Origin: Corallococcus coralloides DSM 2259
Lineage (GTDB): Bacteria; Myxococcota; Myxococcia; Myxococcales; Myxococcaceae
DNA length: 64,000 nt
Assembly: GCF_000255295.1 (NCBI RefSeq)
Contig: NC_017030.1
Span: 3,100,001 to 3,164,000, forward strand
Reading direction: 5' to 3'
Shown: piece after piece, positions 41,464 through 51,351 of the stretch
Layout of the letters: every line of letters begins with the position of its first letter
Position numbering within the stretch: position 1 is the first letter of the stretch
The notes under the pieces: generated by a model
Told to the model about the DNA's origin: nothing
The model's input: the letters and a program-made list of their open reading frames with translations, nothing else
Database searches by the model: none
Made by a program: the position numbers and the translations under genes

Positions 41464-41596
41464 GGTGAAATGAGGAGGCGGCCAGGTTGGAATGGACTCA
41501 TCTCCCCGGCTGCTGCACCCGTGCGGGCCGCGCCCCCTCAGGCTGTGTCTGTCCAATCCATCCGCTCGCGCCTCCAAGTGCGCTAGTGTTGATGGG

Positions 41597-44470
41597 ATGA
41601 CGATCCACTCAGGGAAGTTTGTCTTTCTGGTGCTGCTGCTCATGGGCTGCCGCAGCCCGAGCCCTTCCTCCGACCCCGTGCCTTCAGACCACGAGCCTGG
41701 CTACATTCCCGGCACCGCCGAGGAGTGTCGCCGCTTGCATGCGGCGCTGTTCGAGGACGCGGCGACCATCACCGCATCTCAGCCTCCCGCAAGCTTCGAG
41801 GCGCCGCATCTGCCGCTTGAGGCCGGGCTCAACAACCGGCTCCGGGCCTTCCTCGAGCGGCAGTGTTACAAGTTGCCCGGCTGGAGTGGGGAGGACGGTG
41901 TCCACCTCACGGGCACACCCACTCAGGGGAGTTCGCACGGCTGGGTGCGTGTCTGGTACTCCCCCGAGGTGAGCGCCTGGCTCCAGCGAGGCCGTCCAGA
42001 GAAAGAGGTTCCCGAGCAGGCGATCATCATCAAGGAGACCTTCCGGCCGATTGGCGAGGCCAAGGAGGAGGGCGGCGTGTTCAAGCTGGTGGCCTGGCAG
42101 CCGATGATCCGCCGGCCCCAGGACTCGCGCGATGGCTGGTTTTGGAGCGACATCGCCCAGGATGAAGTGCGCCACGGGGTGGTCGCGTGCAGCAGACCTC
42201 CGCTGGCGTGGACTTCGTCGGAGACGCTTCGCCTCGACAACTGCCGTCCCTTCAACGGCTTCGGCTATCAGGTCTGCCTGCGCTGCCACGCATCGCAGCG
42301 TGACTTCACCTTCGCGCAGACCACGCACCTGCCGGCGAGCACCGGCGGCACGCGTGCGCGCACCCAGACGATCTATGACTACCGCCGCGTCTGGCGCGAG
42401 GCCGATGCCCAGAATCCCGACAACCACTACGACGACTACAAGAACAAGCCTGCCAGCACTTACATCGCGCCTCATCCGGATCGTGACACGATTCCCCCGG
42501 CACTCGGCGGCGCCAATCCGGAATTCGTCGCGCAATACGGCCTTCCCGCCGACGAGAGCGCGCCGTCCGAGGACATCCCGCGCTTCTTCGATCATGTCTT
42601 CGCCAAGGCCGCCCAGCAGCAGCCGGACACCTTCCTCACCTCGGATCAATGCTGGAGTTGCCACTCGGGAGTCGGCCACATCGCGCAGGGGTTGGCGGGT
42701 GCCGGCTCGTTGCTGGCGCGCGACGGCGAGTTGGCCGAGGGCACACCCCGCTATGCCGATGTCTCGTCCTACGGCGAATGGTCGGTTTCGATGATGGGCC
42801 TGGCGGGACGCGATCCTATCTTCCGTGCCCAGCGCGAGTGGGAGGCCCACCACCGGGAGGCCTGCGCCGACGACATCACCGACCTCTGCTATAGCTGTCA
42901 CGGCGCCGCTGGTCAGCGGCAGCTGCGCCTGGACGCGCCTTCACGCAAGTTCGACCACGCCATGGTTTCCGCGCTCGCCGATGCCCCCGACGGCAAATAC
43001 GGCGCGCTCGCGCGCGACGGTGTCTCCTGCTCGGTGTGCCACCAGATGAGTGGCAAGGACCTGGGGACGCCCGCCAGCTACACGGGCAACTGGACGCCGA
43101 CCGCGGCGGATGACGTGCAGGGGCCGTTCTCCGCTGATGTACGTGCCGATCCGATGAAGCGCGCGCTAGGCAAGACGCCGTCGGGGGAGGGCGATCGGAG
43201 CCAGGTGGTGAGGAGCTCCGCGCTCTGTGGCTCGTGCCACGTGGTGAAGCTGCCCGTACGCAAGGTCGGCTCCTGCACCAACGAGCGCTTCTTCTTCGAG
43301 CAGGCGACGTTCCTCGAGTGGCGCAACAGCAGCTATCGGGTGAACGACGCGTTCATCAAGGACGAGGGGCACGCTGGCGCGACGCCGCAACGCTGCCAGG
43401 ACTGCCATATGCCGAAGAGCTTCGCCGGCAGTCCGCTCAAGAAGAAGATCGCGAGCATCGAGGACACCGACTTCCCGACGGCGAGCATCCCGGGAGCACC
43501 TGACGTGCACATGGGAGTGGAGCTCGTGGAGCGCACGCCCTATTCGCGACACCAGCTCAGCGGCATCAACCTGTTCGCGCTCAGCATGTTCGCGCAGGCC
43601 CCGCGTGTGTTCGGCCTCGCCGACTACGATTACATGTCCAACCAGCATGGCGAGCCGACGCGCCTGCAGATGAAGACCGCGCTCTTGAGCGGACGCGCCG
43701 TCGCCGATGCCTCGGCGGCCGTCGAGATTGGCGTGCCCACGGTGAACGGAGACCACCTCGACTTCACCGTCAAGGTCACCAACAAGGCTGGGCACAAGCT
43801 GCCCTCGGGCGTGGCCTTCCGCCGCGCCTTCCTCGAGGTCTCCATCGAGGATGACAGCGGCGGGACGCTGTGGGCCTCGGGCCGGACCAACGGCGCTGGC
43901 GCCATCATCGGGCATGACGGCGAGGTGCTCGCGAGTGAGCTGGACACCCTCGCGCCCGAGCCTCACCACCAGGTCATCACCCGCGAGGACGAGGTGCAAA
44001 TCTACGAGGAGCGCATCGCGGATTCCAACGGCAAGCTGACCACGAGCTTCCTGGGGCTCTACCAACCGCTCAAGGACAACCGGCTGTTGCCAACGGGCTG
44101 GAAGTCCACCTTCGAGCCCTTGCTTGAGAATGGCAAGCTGCCAGAGGGGCTCGCGCCGCACGGGGTCGACGGCGATCCCGACTACCCCGCCGATGGCTCC
44201 GCCGCCTGTGGCTGTGACGTCGTGAGCTACCACGTGCCACTCTCCGCCATCTCCCAACACGCGCGGGTGCGCGCGCGGCTGCACTATCAGGCCATCCCGC
44301 CGTATTACCTGCGCGACCGCTTCAGTGTTCCCTTGCCGGACGCGCGGCGCCTCTACCAGATCGCGAGCCACCTCGACACCACGAGCGCGACGAGCGTCAT
44401 TCCTGGTTGGAAGTTGCCGCTCACGGAGGCCGTCCGCCCGTCACGTGAGGTGTCTGGGGCGCGGCGGTGA
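41597..44470 (+). CDS. Six-haem cytochrome c lipoprotein
   Basis: The start is ATG 41597, because the signal peptide and lipobox LLLMGC follow directly; upstream codons are not conserved-looking. The 957-residue product has six CxxCH haem sites: CLRCH, CWSCH, CYSCH, CSVCH, CGSCH and CQDCH, spread over about residues 220-610. A C-terminal beta-rich region of about 300 residues has no haem motif. As a periplasmic or outer-membrane lipoprotein it should carry electrons to or from an unidentified partner. No NrfA-type CxxCK or other catalytic haem motif is seen. It is divergent from the PKS operon across a 263-base gap; a link to that pathway is not supported. Confidence 0.9.
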   Translation: MTIHSGKFVFLVLLLMGCRSPSPSSDPVPSDHEPGYIPGTAEECRRLHAALFEDAATITASQPPASFEAPHLPLEAGLNNRLRAFLERQCYKLPGWSGEDGVHLTGTPTQGSSHGWVRVWYSPEVSAWLQRGRPEKEVPEQAIIIKETFRPIGEAKEEGGVFKLVAWQPMIRRPQDSRDGWFWSDIAQDEVRHGVVACSRPPLAWTSSETLRLDNCRPFNGFGYQVCLRCHASQRDFTFAQTTHLPASTGGTRARTQTIYDYRRVWREADAQNPDNHYDDYKNKPASTYIAPHPDRDTIPPALGGANPEFVAQYGLPADESAPSEDIPRFFDHVFAKAAQQQPDTFLTSDQCWSCHSGVGHIAQGLAGAGSLLARDGELAEGTPRYADVSSYGEWSVSMMGLAGRDPIFRAQREWEAHHREACADDITDLCYSCHGAAGQRQLRLDAPSRKFDHAMVSALADAPDGKYGALARDGVSCSVCHQMSGKDLGTPASYTGNWTPTAADDVQGPFSADVRADPMKRALGKTPSGEGDRSQVVRSSALCGSCHVVKLPVRKVGSCTNERFFFEQATFLEWRNSSYRVNDAFIKDEGHAGATPQRCQDCHMPKSFAGSPLKKKIASIEDTDFPTASIPGAPDVHMGVELVERTPYSRHQLSGINLFALSMFAQAPRVFGLADYDYMSNQHGEPTRLQMKTALLSGRAVADASAAVEIGVPTVNGDHLDFTVKVTNKAGHKLPSGVAFRRAFLEVSIEDDSGGTLWASGRTNGAGAIIGHDGEVLASELDTLAPEPHHQVITREDEVQIYEERIADSNGKLTTSFLGLYQPLKDNRLLPTGWKSTFEPLLENGKLPEGLAPHGVDGDPDYPADGSAACGCDVVSYHVPLSAISQHARVRARLHYQAIPPYYLRDRFSVPLPDARRLYQIASHLDTTSATSVIPGWKLPLTEAVRPSREVSGARR

Positions 44471-44516
44471 TGAGGACACGCGGAATCATCTCGATACAAG
44501 ACATGGGGTGCCTGAA

Positions 44517-45005
44517 ATGAGTGCAAAGAGGTTGAGCTCCGAGGACAAGACCAAGATTCATGGTATGCGGGGCGAGCGATTCCAGTTGCTGCTCGAGGGG
44601 CTCGAAGCCGAGCGCGACAGTCTGCTGGCCACGATGAGCGAGAACAACCGTCCCTTTCTGGAGAAGGGCATGGAGGCGCGGCGCAAGACGCTCCTCCTGG
44701 GACTGGAGGCCGCGAGGAATTCGCGACTGCGGCTCTTCCAGGCGGATGAGCCCATCGACGTGGGTGCATTGGTCCAGGTGCGCTTCATGGACGAGCGGGA
44801 GAACGCCGTGGAGTGGCGATGGATCACGCCTCCCTCGGAGACGGACAAGCCCTTCGCTTATGCCGGCACCGAGATTGTCTTCAACCGGGGCGGGCTGGGT
44901 TCGGGTTCGATGCTCATCGGACGCAAGGCGGGCGCCCGCATGGAGGTGCCGGGCGACAGCTGTTCCGAGCCCGATGTCGAGATCGAGATTCTCGCTGTTC
45001 TTTGA
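44517..45005 (+). CDS. GreA/GreB-like coiled-coil plus FKBP-type tail protein
   Basis: The chosen start is ATG 44517; the open frame extends upstream into the cytochrome gene without a plausible start. The 162-residue product has a charged N-terminal half predicted as a helical hairpin (about residues 8-75). Its C-terminal half has a Gre-factor pattern, beginning IDVGALVQVRF and ending with GSMLIGRKAGARMEV, which mirrors the GKKVGDEVEV strand of GreA. Gre factors bind the RNA polymerase secondary channel and rescue backtracked complexes. Acidic residues are scarce at the coiled-coil tip, so cleavage stimulation is doubtful and it may be a Gre-fold regulator. The Hsp70-like gene starts 97 bases downstream. 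Confidence 0.6.
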   Translation: MSAKRLSSEDKTKIHGMRGERFQLLLEGLEAERDSLLATMSENNRPFLEKGMEARRKTLLLGLEAARNSRLRLFQADEPIDVGALVQVRFMDERENAVEWRWITPPSETDKPFAYAGTEIVFNRGGLGSGSMLIGRKAGARMEVPGDSCSEPDVEIEILAVL

Positions 45006-45102
45006 GCGTCCGGGGGAAGGCCCGGGGTCTGCACTGGAGCCTGGGTTGGACCGGCACTCGGCGCTATCCATCTCCGCGATTTGCACGTAGAGGAAGAGCC
45101 CT

Positions 45103-46353
45103 ATGCCTGTCTGTGGACTCGACTTCGGAACCAGCAATTCGGCCCTCGCCCTTCCTGACGGAAGGGTGCTGCCCGTTTCTACCGGTTACAGCGACCCGCG
45201 CCTCTACCGCTCCGTCATCTTCTTTCCCGAGGACGAGCGCGAGGCGTACACGGGGGCCCCCGCCATCTCGCGCTACCTGGACGACCCCGCGGGCCGCTTC
45301 ATCCAGTCCGTGAAGTCTTTCCTTCACAGCACCTCCTTCCGCGCCACGCAGATTCACGAGCGCACCTGGCTCATCGAGGAGCTGGCGGCGCTGTTGTTGC
45401 GCCGGGTGCGCGAGGCCGCGGCGCCCCACATGGGCGGGGCTCCCGAGCGTGTCGTGCTCGGCCGCCCCGCGCTCTTCTCCTCGGACCCCGAGGCGGATGC
45501 GCTCGCCGAGCAGCGCCTGCGCCGCGCCGCGGAGCTCGCGGGCTTCACCCACGTCCAGTTCCTGATCGAGCCCATCGCCGCCGCGCTCTCCTACGAAGCC
45601 CAGCTCACCCAGGATGAGCTGGTGCTGGTGGCCGACTTCGGCGCCGGCACCACGGACCTCACGCTGATGCGGCTGGGGCCCTCGCGACGAGGCTTGCCGG
45701 ACCGCAAGATGGATGTGATTGGTTCCACCGGTGTGCGCATCGGCGGTGACCGCTTCGACGCGGAGATCATGCGCCACTCGCTGCTGCCGCGTTTTGGCGC
45801 GGGCTCGACCTACCGGGTGCGAGGCGTGAGCGACAAGCGGCTGCCCGTGCCCCAGCACGTCATGGCCAAGCTGCTCTCCTGGCATGAAATGTCCTTCATC
45901 CGCAAGAAGGCCACCCAGGAGGTGCTGGAGTTGATGCTCGTCTCCAGTGACAAGCCCGACGAGGCGAAGGCGCTGTATGACCTCGTCATGGAGAACCTGG
46001 GCTACCGCCTCTTCCGGGCCATCGAGGCCGCCAAGGTGCGGCTGTCGTCCGAGGACGAGACGGTGCTGGAGTTCGACGAGGCGCGCATCCAGCTGCGCGA
46101 GCGCATCACCCGGGCCGATTTCGAGGCCGCCAGCGAGCCGCTGCTTCAGGAACTGCGCCAGGTGACCGAGGGCCTGCTGGAGCGCTGCGCGGGCGCCGGA
46201 GAGGTGGACGCGGTCTTCCTCACGGGCGGCTCCTCGCAGATCCCCGCCGTGCGCCGGCTTTACATTGAACGCTTCGGGGAGGGCCGCGTGCGCACCCGCG
46301 ATGCCTTCACCTCCGTGGCCGAGGGCCTGGGACGCGCCTCCGCCGCGCTGTGA
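45103..46353 (+). CDS. Hsp70-like ATPase of the YegD type
   Basis: The 416-residue protein starts at ATG 45103 after GAGGAAGAG. It carries the actin/Hsp70 nucleotide-binding motifs: LDFGTSNSA (phosphate 1), VADFGAGTTDLTL (phosphate 2) and FLTGGSSQIPAV (adenosine). It ends where the DnaK ATPase core ends and lacks the beta-sandwich substrate domain, as expected for YegD-type proteins. Role in cells is poorly known for the family; a chaperone-like ATPase is inferred. It may be co-transcribed with the Gre-like gene 97 bases upstream and is closed by a hairpin overlapping its stop codon. Confidence 0.88.
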   Translation: MPVCGLDFGTSNSALALPDGRVLPVSTGYSDPRLYRSVIFFPEDEREAYTGAPAISRYLDDPAGRFIQSVKSFLHSTSFRATQIHERTWLIEELAALLLRRVREAAAPHMGGAPERVVLGRPALFSSDPEADALAEQRLRRAAELAGFTHVQFLIEPIAAALSYEAQLTQDELVLVADFGAGTTDLTLMRLGPSRRGLPDRKMDVIGSTGVRIGGDRFDAEIMRHSLLPRFGAGSTYRVRGVSDKRLPVPQHVMAKLLSWHEMSFIRKKATQEVLELMLVSSDKPDEAKALYDLVMENLGYRLFRAIEAAKVRLSSEDETVLEFDEARIQLRERITRADFEAASEPLLQELRQVTEGLLERCAGAGEVDAVFLTGGSSQIPAVRRLYIERFGEGRVRTRDAFTSVAEGLGRASAAL

Positions 46354-46368
46354 GAAGGCGCGGTTTTT
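46343..46368 (+). terminator. Intrinsic terminator overlapping the Hsp70-like stop codon
   Basis: A 6-bp stem CCGCGC / GCGCGG (46343-46348, 46358-46363) is followed by TTTTT (46364-46368). The TGA stop lies in the loop. Confidence 0.75.
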
Positions 46369-46471
46369 CCACTATCCTGGAACCGCTCTTGCTGCGTGGC
46401 GCCTCTCGCATCTGGTAGGTTCCATGACCGGACACGGCGGGGCACGGAGCTGGAGGTGCCAACAGGACGAC

Positions 46472-46557
46472 GCACGAGTGGCGGAACTGGCAGACGCAGC
46501 GGACTTAAAATCCGCTGACTCGCAAGGGTCGTCCGGGTTCGAGCCCCGGCTCGTGCA
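46472..46557 (+). tRNA. tRNA-Leu (anticodon UAA)
   Basis: An 86-base tRNA with acceptor arms GCACGAG / CTCGTGC and discriminator A. The anticodon stem GCGGA / TCCGC holds the loop CTTAAAA (anticodon TAA). A long variable arm, as in class II tRNAs, and the T arm GGGTTCGAGCCCC are present. No CCA is encoded. Confidence 0.97.
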
Positions 46558-46626
46558 AGTGAATGCGCGGCAAGTGTCTGGCTTTCGTTCGAGCGGCCAG
46601 GTTTCTTCGCCGCTATTCTTGTCGCC

Positions 46627-46932
46627 ATGACGGGACCGCAAGCGAAGACCTGTGCGACGTGCGGACGCGTCATCGCCGCGCATGCCGTGTACTACCGCTT
46701 CAGTCTGGTGTTGGAAGGGGAGCAGGACCTGCTCGACCCTTCGGATGACCTGGAGGGCAATCCCGCGGAGGCGCTCGCGGCGCTGGTCCGCCGCCTGGAC
46801 GAAGGCTCCGCCGACCCCGGTGAACTGGAGGCACAGGTGCACTGGGAGCGCTCTGGCGTCGTCTGTTCGCAGTGCCGCTCCGTGGCGGTGCGGATGCTCA
46901 GCACCGCCACGAAGGACGCTGGACCGCATTGA
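46627..46932 (+). CDS. Small protein with two CxxC pairs (putative zinc ribbon)
   Basis: A 101-residue frame with Cys9-x2-Cys12 (TCATCGR) and Cys80-x2-Cys83 (VCSQCRS) flanking an acidic helical middle. The four cysteines suggest one zinc site that closes the termini together. There is no clear ribosome site, and the gene lies 69 bases after the tRNA and 3 bases before the convergent oxidoreductase stop. I do not recognise a family. The symmetric cysteine pairs make it more than a chance frame, but expression is unproven. Confidence 0.6.
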   Translation: MTGPQAKTCATCGRVIAAHAVYYRFSLVLEGEQDLLDPSDDLEGNPAEALAALVRRLDEGSADPGELEAQVHWERSGVVCSQCRSVAVRMLSTATKDAGPH

Positions 46933-46935
46933 GCG

Positions 46936-47910
46936 TCATTGGATCTTCATCGCGTACTTGCCCAGGTGGTGCTTGAGCACCTCCTGCTGGGCCTTCGCGG
47001 CTTCCTCCAACGCGTAGAGACGGCCAATCTCCAGGTGGAACGGCCCTGCCTCAATCAATTCGTTGAGCCGCTTCATCAGCTGGGGGTTGGGGATGCCGTC
47101 GTAGGCCTTGGTCTCAACGCCCTCCGGGCCCTTGGGGGCCGGCTCCACGCCGTTCGGGTACGCGATGCGCCCTCCCTTGCGGACGTTGCGCAGCAGAGGC
47201 TCGGCGGCGTCTCCCCGGGCCAGCACCAGCGCCGCGTCGAAGCCGTCTGGCGCGAAGTCGCGGCAGACCTTCTCCAGGTCCTCCTGGTGGCCCTCCGCGA
47301 CCGCGTCCGCTCCCAGCCTCCGGGCCAGCTCCACGCCGTCCTCTCCGGACGCGACCGCCAGCACCTTCGCACCCATCCTCTTCGCGAGCTGCACGGCGAT
47401 GTGTCCGATGCCTCCGCTGGCGCCGAAGATGAGCAGCTTCTGCCCTGACTTGAGCTGAAGGTGTTCCTCCAGGCCCTGGAGCCCGGTGAGCCCGTCCGCG
47501 GCGAGCCCCGCCGCCTGCTCCACCTTCAAGCCCTTGGGGATCTTCGCCGCCTGGTCTGCCTTCACGGCGACGTATTCCGCGTAGAAGCCTCCCTTGTTGC
47601 TCATGAACGCGGAGCCGTAGACCTGGTCACCGACCTTGAGGTCCTTCACGTTCTTGCCCACCGCTGCGATTTCTCCCGCGCCGTCGGCTCCGGGCACGTA
47701 GGGGAACTTCGGGCCGCCTGGGATCATCTCGGCCATCTGACCCTCGCGCTCCATCCAATCCCAGGCACCGATTCCCGCCGCCGCGACGCGCACGAGCACT
47801 TCATCGTCGCCATGGGTGGGAACGGAGATGGTCTTGATGCCCAGGACCTCCGGGCCGCCGAAGCGGTCGAGCGCCGCGGCCCTCATCTTGTCGGGAATGG
47901 ATGCTGGCAT
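46936..47910 (-). CDS. Zinc-independent medium-chain reductase (quinone oxidoreductase-like)
   Basis: The 324-residue protein starts at ATG 47910 with GAGGGAG upstream. It has a GroES-like N-terminal half (PYVPGADGAGEIAAVG; VGDQVYG) and a Rossmann half with GASGGIGHIAVQLAKRMG for NADP(H). The cysteine ligands of zinc alcohol dehydrogenases are missing, which points to the quinone oxidoreductase or enoyl reductase branch that reduces activated double bonds. Substrate cannot be predicted. It stands alone and convergent to the small CxxC gene. Confidence 0.92.
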   Translation of the reverse strand: MPASIPDKMRAAALDRFGGPEVLGIKTISVPTHGDDEVLVRVAAAGIGAWDWMEREGQMAEMIPGGPKFPYVPGADGAGEIAAVGKNVKDLKVGDQVYGSAFMSNKGGFYAEYVAVKADQAAKIPKGLKVEQAAGLAADGLTGLQGLEEHLQLKSGQKLLIFGASGGIGHIAVQLAKRMGAKVLAVASGEDGVELARRLGADAVAEGHQEDLEKVCRDFAPDGFDAALVLARGDAAEPLLRNVRKGGRIAYPNGVEPAPKGPEGVETKAYDGIPNPQLMKRLNELIEAGPFHLEIGRLYALEEAAKAQQEVLKHHLGKYAMKIQ

Positions 47911-48045
47911 GCTGTGACTCCCTCTCGGATTGAAGCTTGTCCTCCGAGACGATGCGCATGCTCCGCGTGACGTTCAGCGTCACAGGCCCCACGCAGGCAA
48001 GGCGGGGGAGCGGACTGCCGCCCTCCACCCCGCCGCGGAATGGCC

Positions 48046-51042
48046 TCAATCCAAGAGCTGCAGGAGGTCCGCTCGCGTGAGCGCGGCGCCTCCCGTGGCG
48101 CCTCCGAGCGCGGCTTCGAAGAGGGCTCGCTTCTTCTCCTGCAAGAGGAGGATCTTCTCCTCCACCGTGCCCTGGGACACCATCCGGTACACCATCACCG
48201 GGCGCTGCTGCCCGATGCGGTGCGCCCGGTCCGCCGCCTGCGCTTCCACCGACGGGTTCCACCACGGATCCACCAGGAAGACGTGGTCCGCCGCCGTCAG
48301 GTTGAGCCCCGTCGCTCCCGCCTTCAACGAGATGAGCATCACGGGTGCTCCCTTCTCGTCCTGGAAGGATGCCGCCACCGCGCCCCGGTTCGCCGTGCTG
48401 CCGTCCAGGCGGATGAACCCGATGTCTGCTTCTTTCAACGCGGGCTCGATGAGGTCCAACATCGACGTCCACTGCGAGAAGACCAGCGCCTTGTGCCCGT
48501 CCGCCACCGCCGTGCCGAGCGCCTCCACCAGCGCCTGCACCTTCGAGGACGTCCTCGCCTGCTGCCCCGGCACCAGCGCCGGATGGCAGGCCGCCTGCCT
48601 CAGCCGTAGCAGCGCCTCCAGCGCCTTCAGCACGCTGCCTCCCTCCTCGAGCTGCGACACCACCTCCTCGCGCGTCGCGGCGTGGACCGCGTCGTAGACG
48701 GCGCGCTCCTGCTCGGTGAGGGTGACGTGCCGCACGGCCTCCGTGCGCGGTGGCAATTCAGGCGCCACGTCGCGCTTGAGCCTGCGCATCACGAAGGGGC
48801 GGATGCGCGCGCGCAGGGCCTCCGCGGCGCCCTTCTGGTTCTCCGACACCGGCCGGGACCAGCGCTCCTCGAACGCCTTGCGCCCACCCAGCAGGCCCCG
48901 GTTGGTGAAGTGCATCAGGCTCCACAGCTCCTCGAGCCGGTTTTCGATGGGCGTGCCGCTGAGCGCGATGCGGAAACCCGCGTCCAGCTCATACGCCGCT
49001 CGCGCCACCTGGCTGTCTGGGTTCTTGATGGCCTGCGCTTCGTCCAGCACCACCGTTTCCCAGGTCTTCGCCGCGAGGATGGCCGCGTCCAGGCGCAGCA
49101 GCGCGTACGTGGTGAGCGTCACGTCCGCGGACTCGTCCAGCGTGCGTCCTACGCCGTGATAGACAGACACCTTCAGCGACGGGCGGAAGCGCTTCACCTC
49201 CGCTTCCCAGTTGGGCAGCACGCTCGTGGGCGCCACCACCAGCGTTCCCCGGCTCAGCGTGCAGATGGTCTGAAGCGTCTTGCCCAGACCCATGTCGTCC
49301 GCCAGCACGCCGCCCAGGCCCGCCTGCCTCAGGAAGGTGAGCCAGCTCACGCCCTGCAACTGGTACGGGCGCAGCGTCGCGGTGAGGTCCTTGGGCAGGT
49401 GGGGCTCGGGGAGCTTCTCGAAGCCCTGCACCAGGGGCGCGAGCCGCTCCATGACGGGCGGCGCGGGGTGCTCCAATGCCTCGCACAGGCCGGTGAGCTG
49501 GGGGATGGCGTGGTTCGCGAGCCGGCCGTCCCGTTCTCTTGCGGCGAGCAGGTCCGTCACGCGCTGGCCGTGGGCCTTCAGCCAGCCCGTGGGCAGGGGC
49601 GCCCAGCCTCCGCCCTCCAGTGGCACCAGCCCCAGGCCTTCCTCCCAGGCCCGCATCACCGCGCCCGCGTCCACGGTGCGCTTCTCTCCGGGGCCCAGGC
49701 CCTCCACCTCGAAGTTGAGCGAGAAGCCCACCCTCGGCACGCCCGCGTCGGTGGCGGCCGTGTCCAGCGTGAGCATGGGCCGGAGCTTCACGTCCGGGCT
49801 GACCACGCCCGCGGCGTTTCCCGTGAGGCCTCCACGCCACTTGCGCAGCTTGTCCGCGAGCTGCACGGCCTCCTTGCCGTGGACCGTCACGCGCCGGCCC
49901 GGCGCCATGTTCAGCTCGTCCCTCAGCTGGTGGATGAGCTTTGTCTCCGTGGGCTCGTCGCGCACCGGCGCGGCGCCCTGGAGGTACACCAGCTTCCCGT
50001 TGTCGATTCGCGCGGTGGGCGGCGAGCCGTACACCAGCGTGGGCAGCACCGAGAGCCCCGTATCGAGCTTGTCCAACTCCAGCGAGATGCGCGGCTTGAG
50101 CGTCCGGTCGATGGGGGGCAGCCGCCGGCTCTTCACGTCCACCGGCATGCGCCTCGCGAAGTCCGGCAGCACCTTGCTCGTCAGGTCCGCCAGTTGCTCC
50201 GGGGCGAAGGCCCGCTCCTGGGGCAGGTTCTCCAGCCTCGCGCCGGTGAGCGACAGCTCTCCCAGCCGGCAGAGCGCACCCGCGCACAGCGCGACGCCGG
50301 GGCTCACCAGCTCGTTGATGCGCGGATCCTTCTCCACCTTGAGCACGGTCTGCTCGCCCCGGTCCTCGACGGTGACTCGCGGGAGGAGCGGCTCGTTGGA
50401 GACGGAGACGAGCGCGCCGTCGAAGAGGACGGTGCGCGCCTTCTCCAGCACGTGCAGCAGGGCGTCCAGCTTGCTCTGCGGAAGCGCGCCCCGGGTGGGC
50501 TGCGCGAGCAGCTTGTCCGCGAGCAGGTCACACGGATCCACGTGGATGCGCGCGGCCTCCACGGGGTTCTGGAGCACGGACGCGAGGCTCCGGGCCAGCA
50601 GCCGCGCGGTGTTGTCCGGCCGGACCACCAGCCGCTCCAGCTGGAGGCCTCCGTCCGCGCGCTTGAAGCGGTACACCAGCCGCTCCGTCTTCGGCGCGGT
50701 GCCGGGGCGCGGCGCCGCGGCGGCGGGGCCTGGACGGGCAGGGGAGGCCGCCGCCGTGGCCTTCCTTCCTTCCGCCTGCCGCAGGACGATGGCCGCGGCG
50801 ATGACGTGCTCGCAGGGGTCCACCTTCCCCCGGCAGTCGCACTCCCAGATTTCGTCCTCGGGGTAGAGGGTCGTGGTGAGCGGGGTGGGGCGGCCGGGGA
50901 TGCGGACCCGCAGGACGACCTCTTCCTCGTCCACGGATTGCACCGACACGACCCCCGCGCGAGAGAGGGCCTGTCCGGCGGACCACGTGGCCGGGCCTGA
51001 CTCCTCCCGGATGGCTTCGAGCAGTTCCGCGAGCGCCGACAT
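48046..51042 (-). CDS. SWIM zinc-finger SNF2-family helicase
   Basis: The 998-residue protein begins with a SWIM zinc finger (Cys68, Cys70, Cys77, His79), followed by about 500 residues of a poorly conserved middle region. The SNF2 ATPase motor occupies roughly 560-990: [12 protein letters not shown] (Walker A), DEAQAIKN (Walker B), SGTPIENR, and motif VI in [16 protein letters not shown]2 proteins translocate on double-stranded DNA and remodel bound proteins; bacterial HepA/RapA relatives recycle RNA polymerase. SWIM-SNF2 fusions are common in myxobacteria and other soil bacteria without a fixed role. The gene is single, convergent on the reductase gene and divergent from the lipoprotein gene at 51352. 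Confidence 0.95.
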   Translation of the reverse strand: MSALAELLEAIREESGPATWSAGQALSRAGVVSVQSVDEEEVVLRVRIPGRPTPLTTTLYPEDEIWECDCRGKVDPCEHVIAAAIVLRQAEGRKATAAASPARPGPAAAAPRPGTAPKTERLVYRFKRADGGLQLERLVVRPDNTARLLARSLASVLQNPVEAARIHVDPCDLLADKLLAQPTRGALPQSKLDALLHVLEKARTVLFDGALVSVSNEPLLPRVTVEDRGEQTVLKVEKDPRINELVSPGVALCAGALCRLGELSLTGARLENLPQERAFAPEQLADLTSKVLPDFARRMPVDVKSRRLPPIDRTLKPRISLELDKLDTGLSVLPTLVYGSPPTARIDNGKLVYLQGAAPVRDEPTETKLIHQLRDELNMAPGRRVTVHGKEAVQLADKLRKWRGGLTGNAAGVVSPDVKLRPMLTLDTAATDAGVPRVGFSLNFEVEGLGPGEKRTVDAGAVMRAWEEGLGLVPLEGGGWAPLPTGWLKAHGQRVTDLLAARERDGRLANHAIPQLTGLCEALEHPAPPVMERLAPLVQGFEKLPEPHLPKDLTATLRPYQLQGVSWLTFLRQAGLGGVLADDMGLGKTLQTICTLSRGTLVVAPTSVLPNWEAEVKRFRPSLKVSVYHGVGRTLDESADVTLTTYALLRLDAAILAAKTWETVVLDEAQAIKNPDSQVARAAYELDAGFRIALSGTPIENRLEELWSLMHFTNRGLLGGRKAFEERWSRPVSENQKGAAEALRARIRPFVMRRLKRDVAPELPPRTEAVRHVTLTEQERAVYDAVHAATREEVVSQLEEGGSVLKALEALLRLRQAACHPALVPGQQARTSSKVQALVEALGTAVADGHKALVFSQWTSMLDLIEPALKEADIGFIRLDGSTANRGAVAASFQDEKGAPVMLISLKAGATGLNLTAADHVFLVDPWWNPSVEAQAADRAHRIGQQRPVMVYRMVSQGTVEEKILLLQEKKRALFEAALGGATGGAALTRADLLQLLD

Positions 51043-51351
51043 ACGAGGGGCGATTCCCTAGCCCCGTGCCGGGCCTGGCGCAAGCAACCGGGCGCGTGGC
51101 TGTGACACTGAGGGACACACGCTCCCGTGCTCCTGTAACTGGCGGCGCTACAGCGGCCACGACACCCGTGTCATCCGCAGCGGGGCCTTCCGAGGAAAGC
51201 CTCGAAACCTTGGGATGTGGCGTGGCAGGTGCAGGTGGACGGATTGGAACGCGCGTCCGGTGCCTCCCCCTGCATCCGCCTGCCGGGCCTCCGTGCTCCG
51301 TCCGTTGTGAGTGAAGCAGACAGTGTCCCCCACACAGTCGAGGTCCCACAC
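51043..51351. other. Divergent intergenic region (309 bases)
   Basis: The gap lies between the helicase start and the Trp-rich lipoprotein start and must hold promoters for both. GAGG at about 51340 is the ribosome site for ATG 51352. I see no strong consensus promoter, repeat or small gene. Confidence 0.5.

Noticed and set aside
46372-46929. A 185-codon minus-strand frame across the tRNA and the small CxxC gene
   Set aside because: It runs antisense through a tRNA gene, which excludes it as a normal protein gene; the plus-strand CxxC frame is the better candidate.
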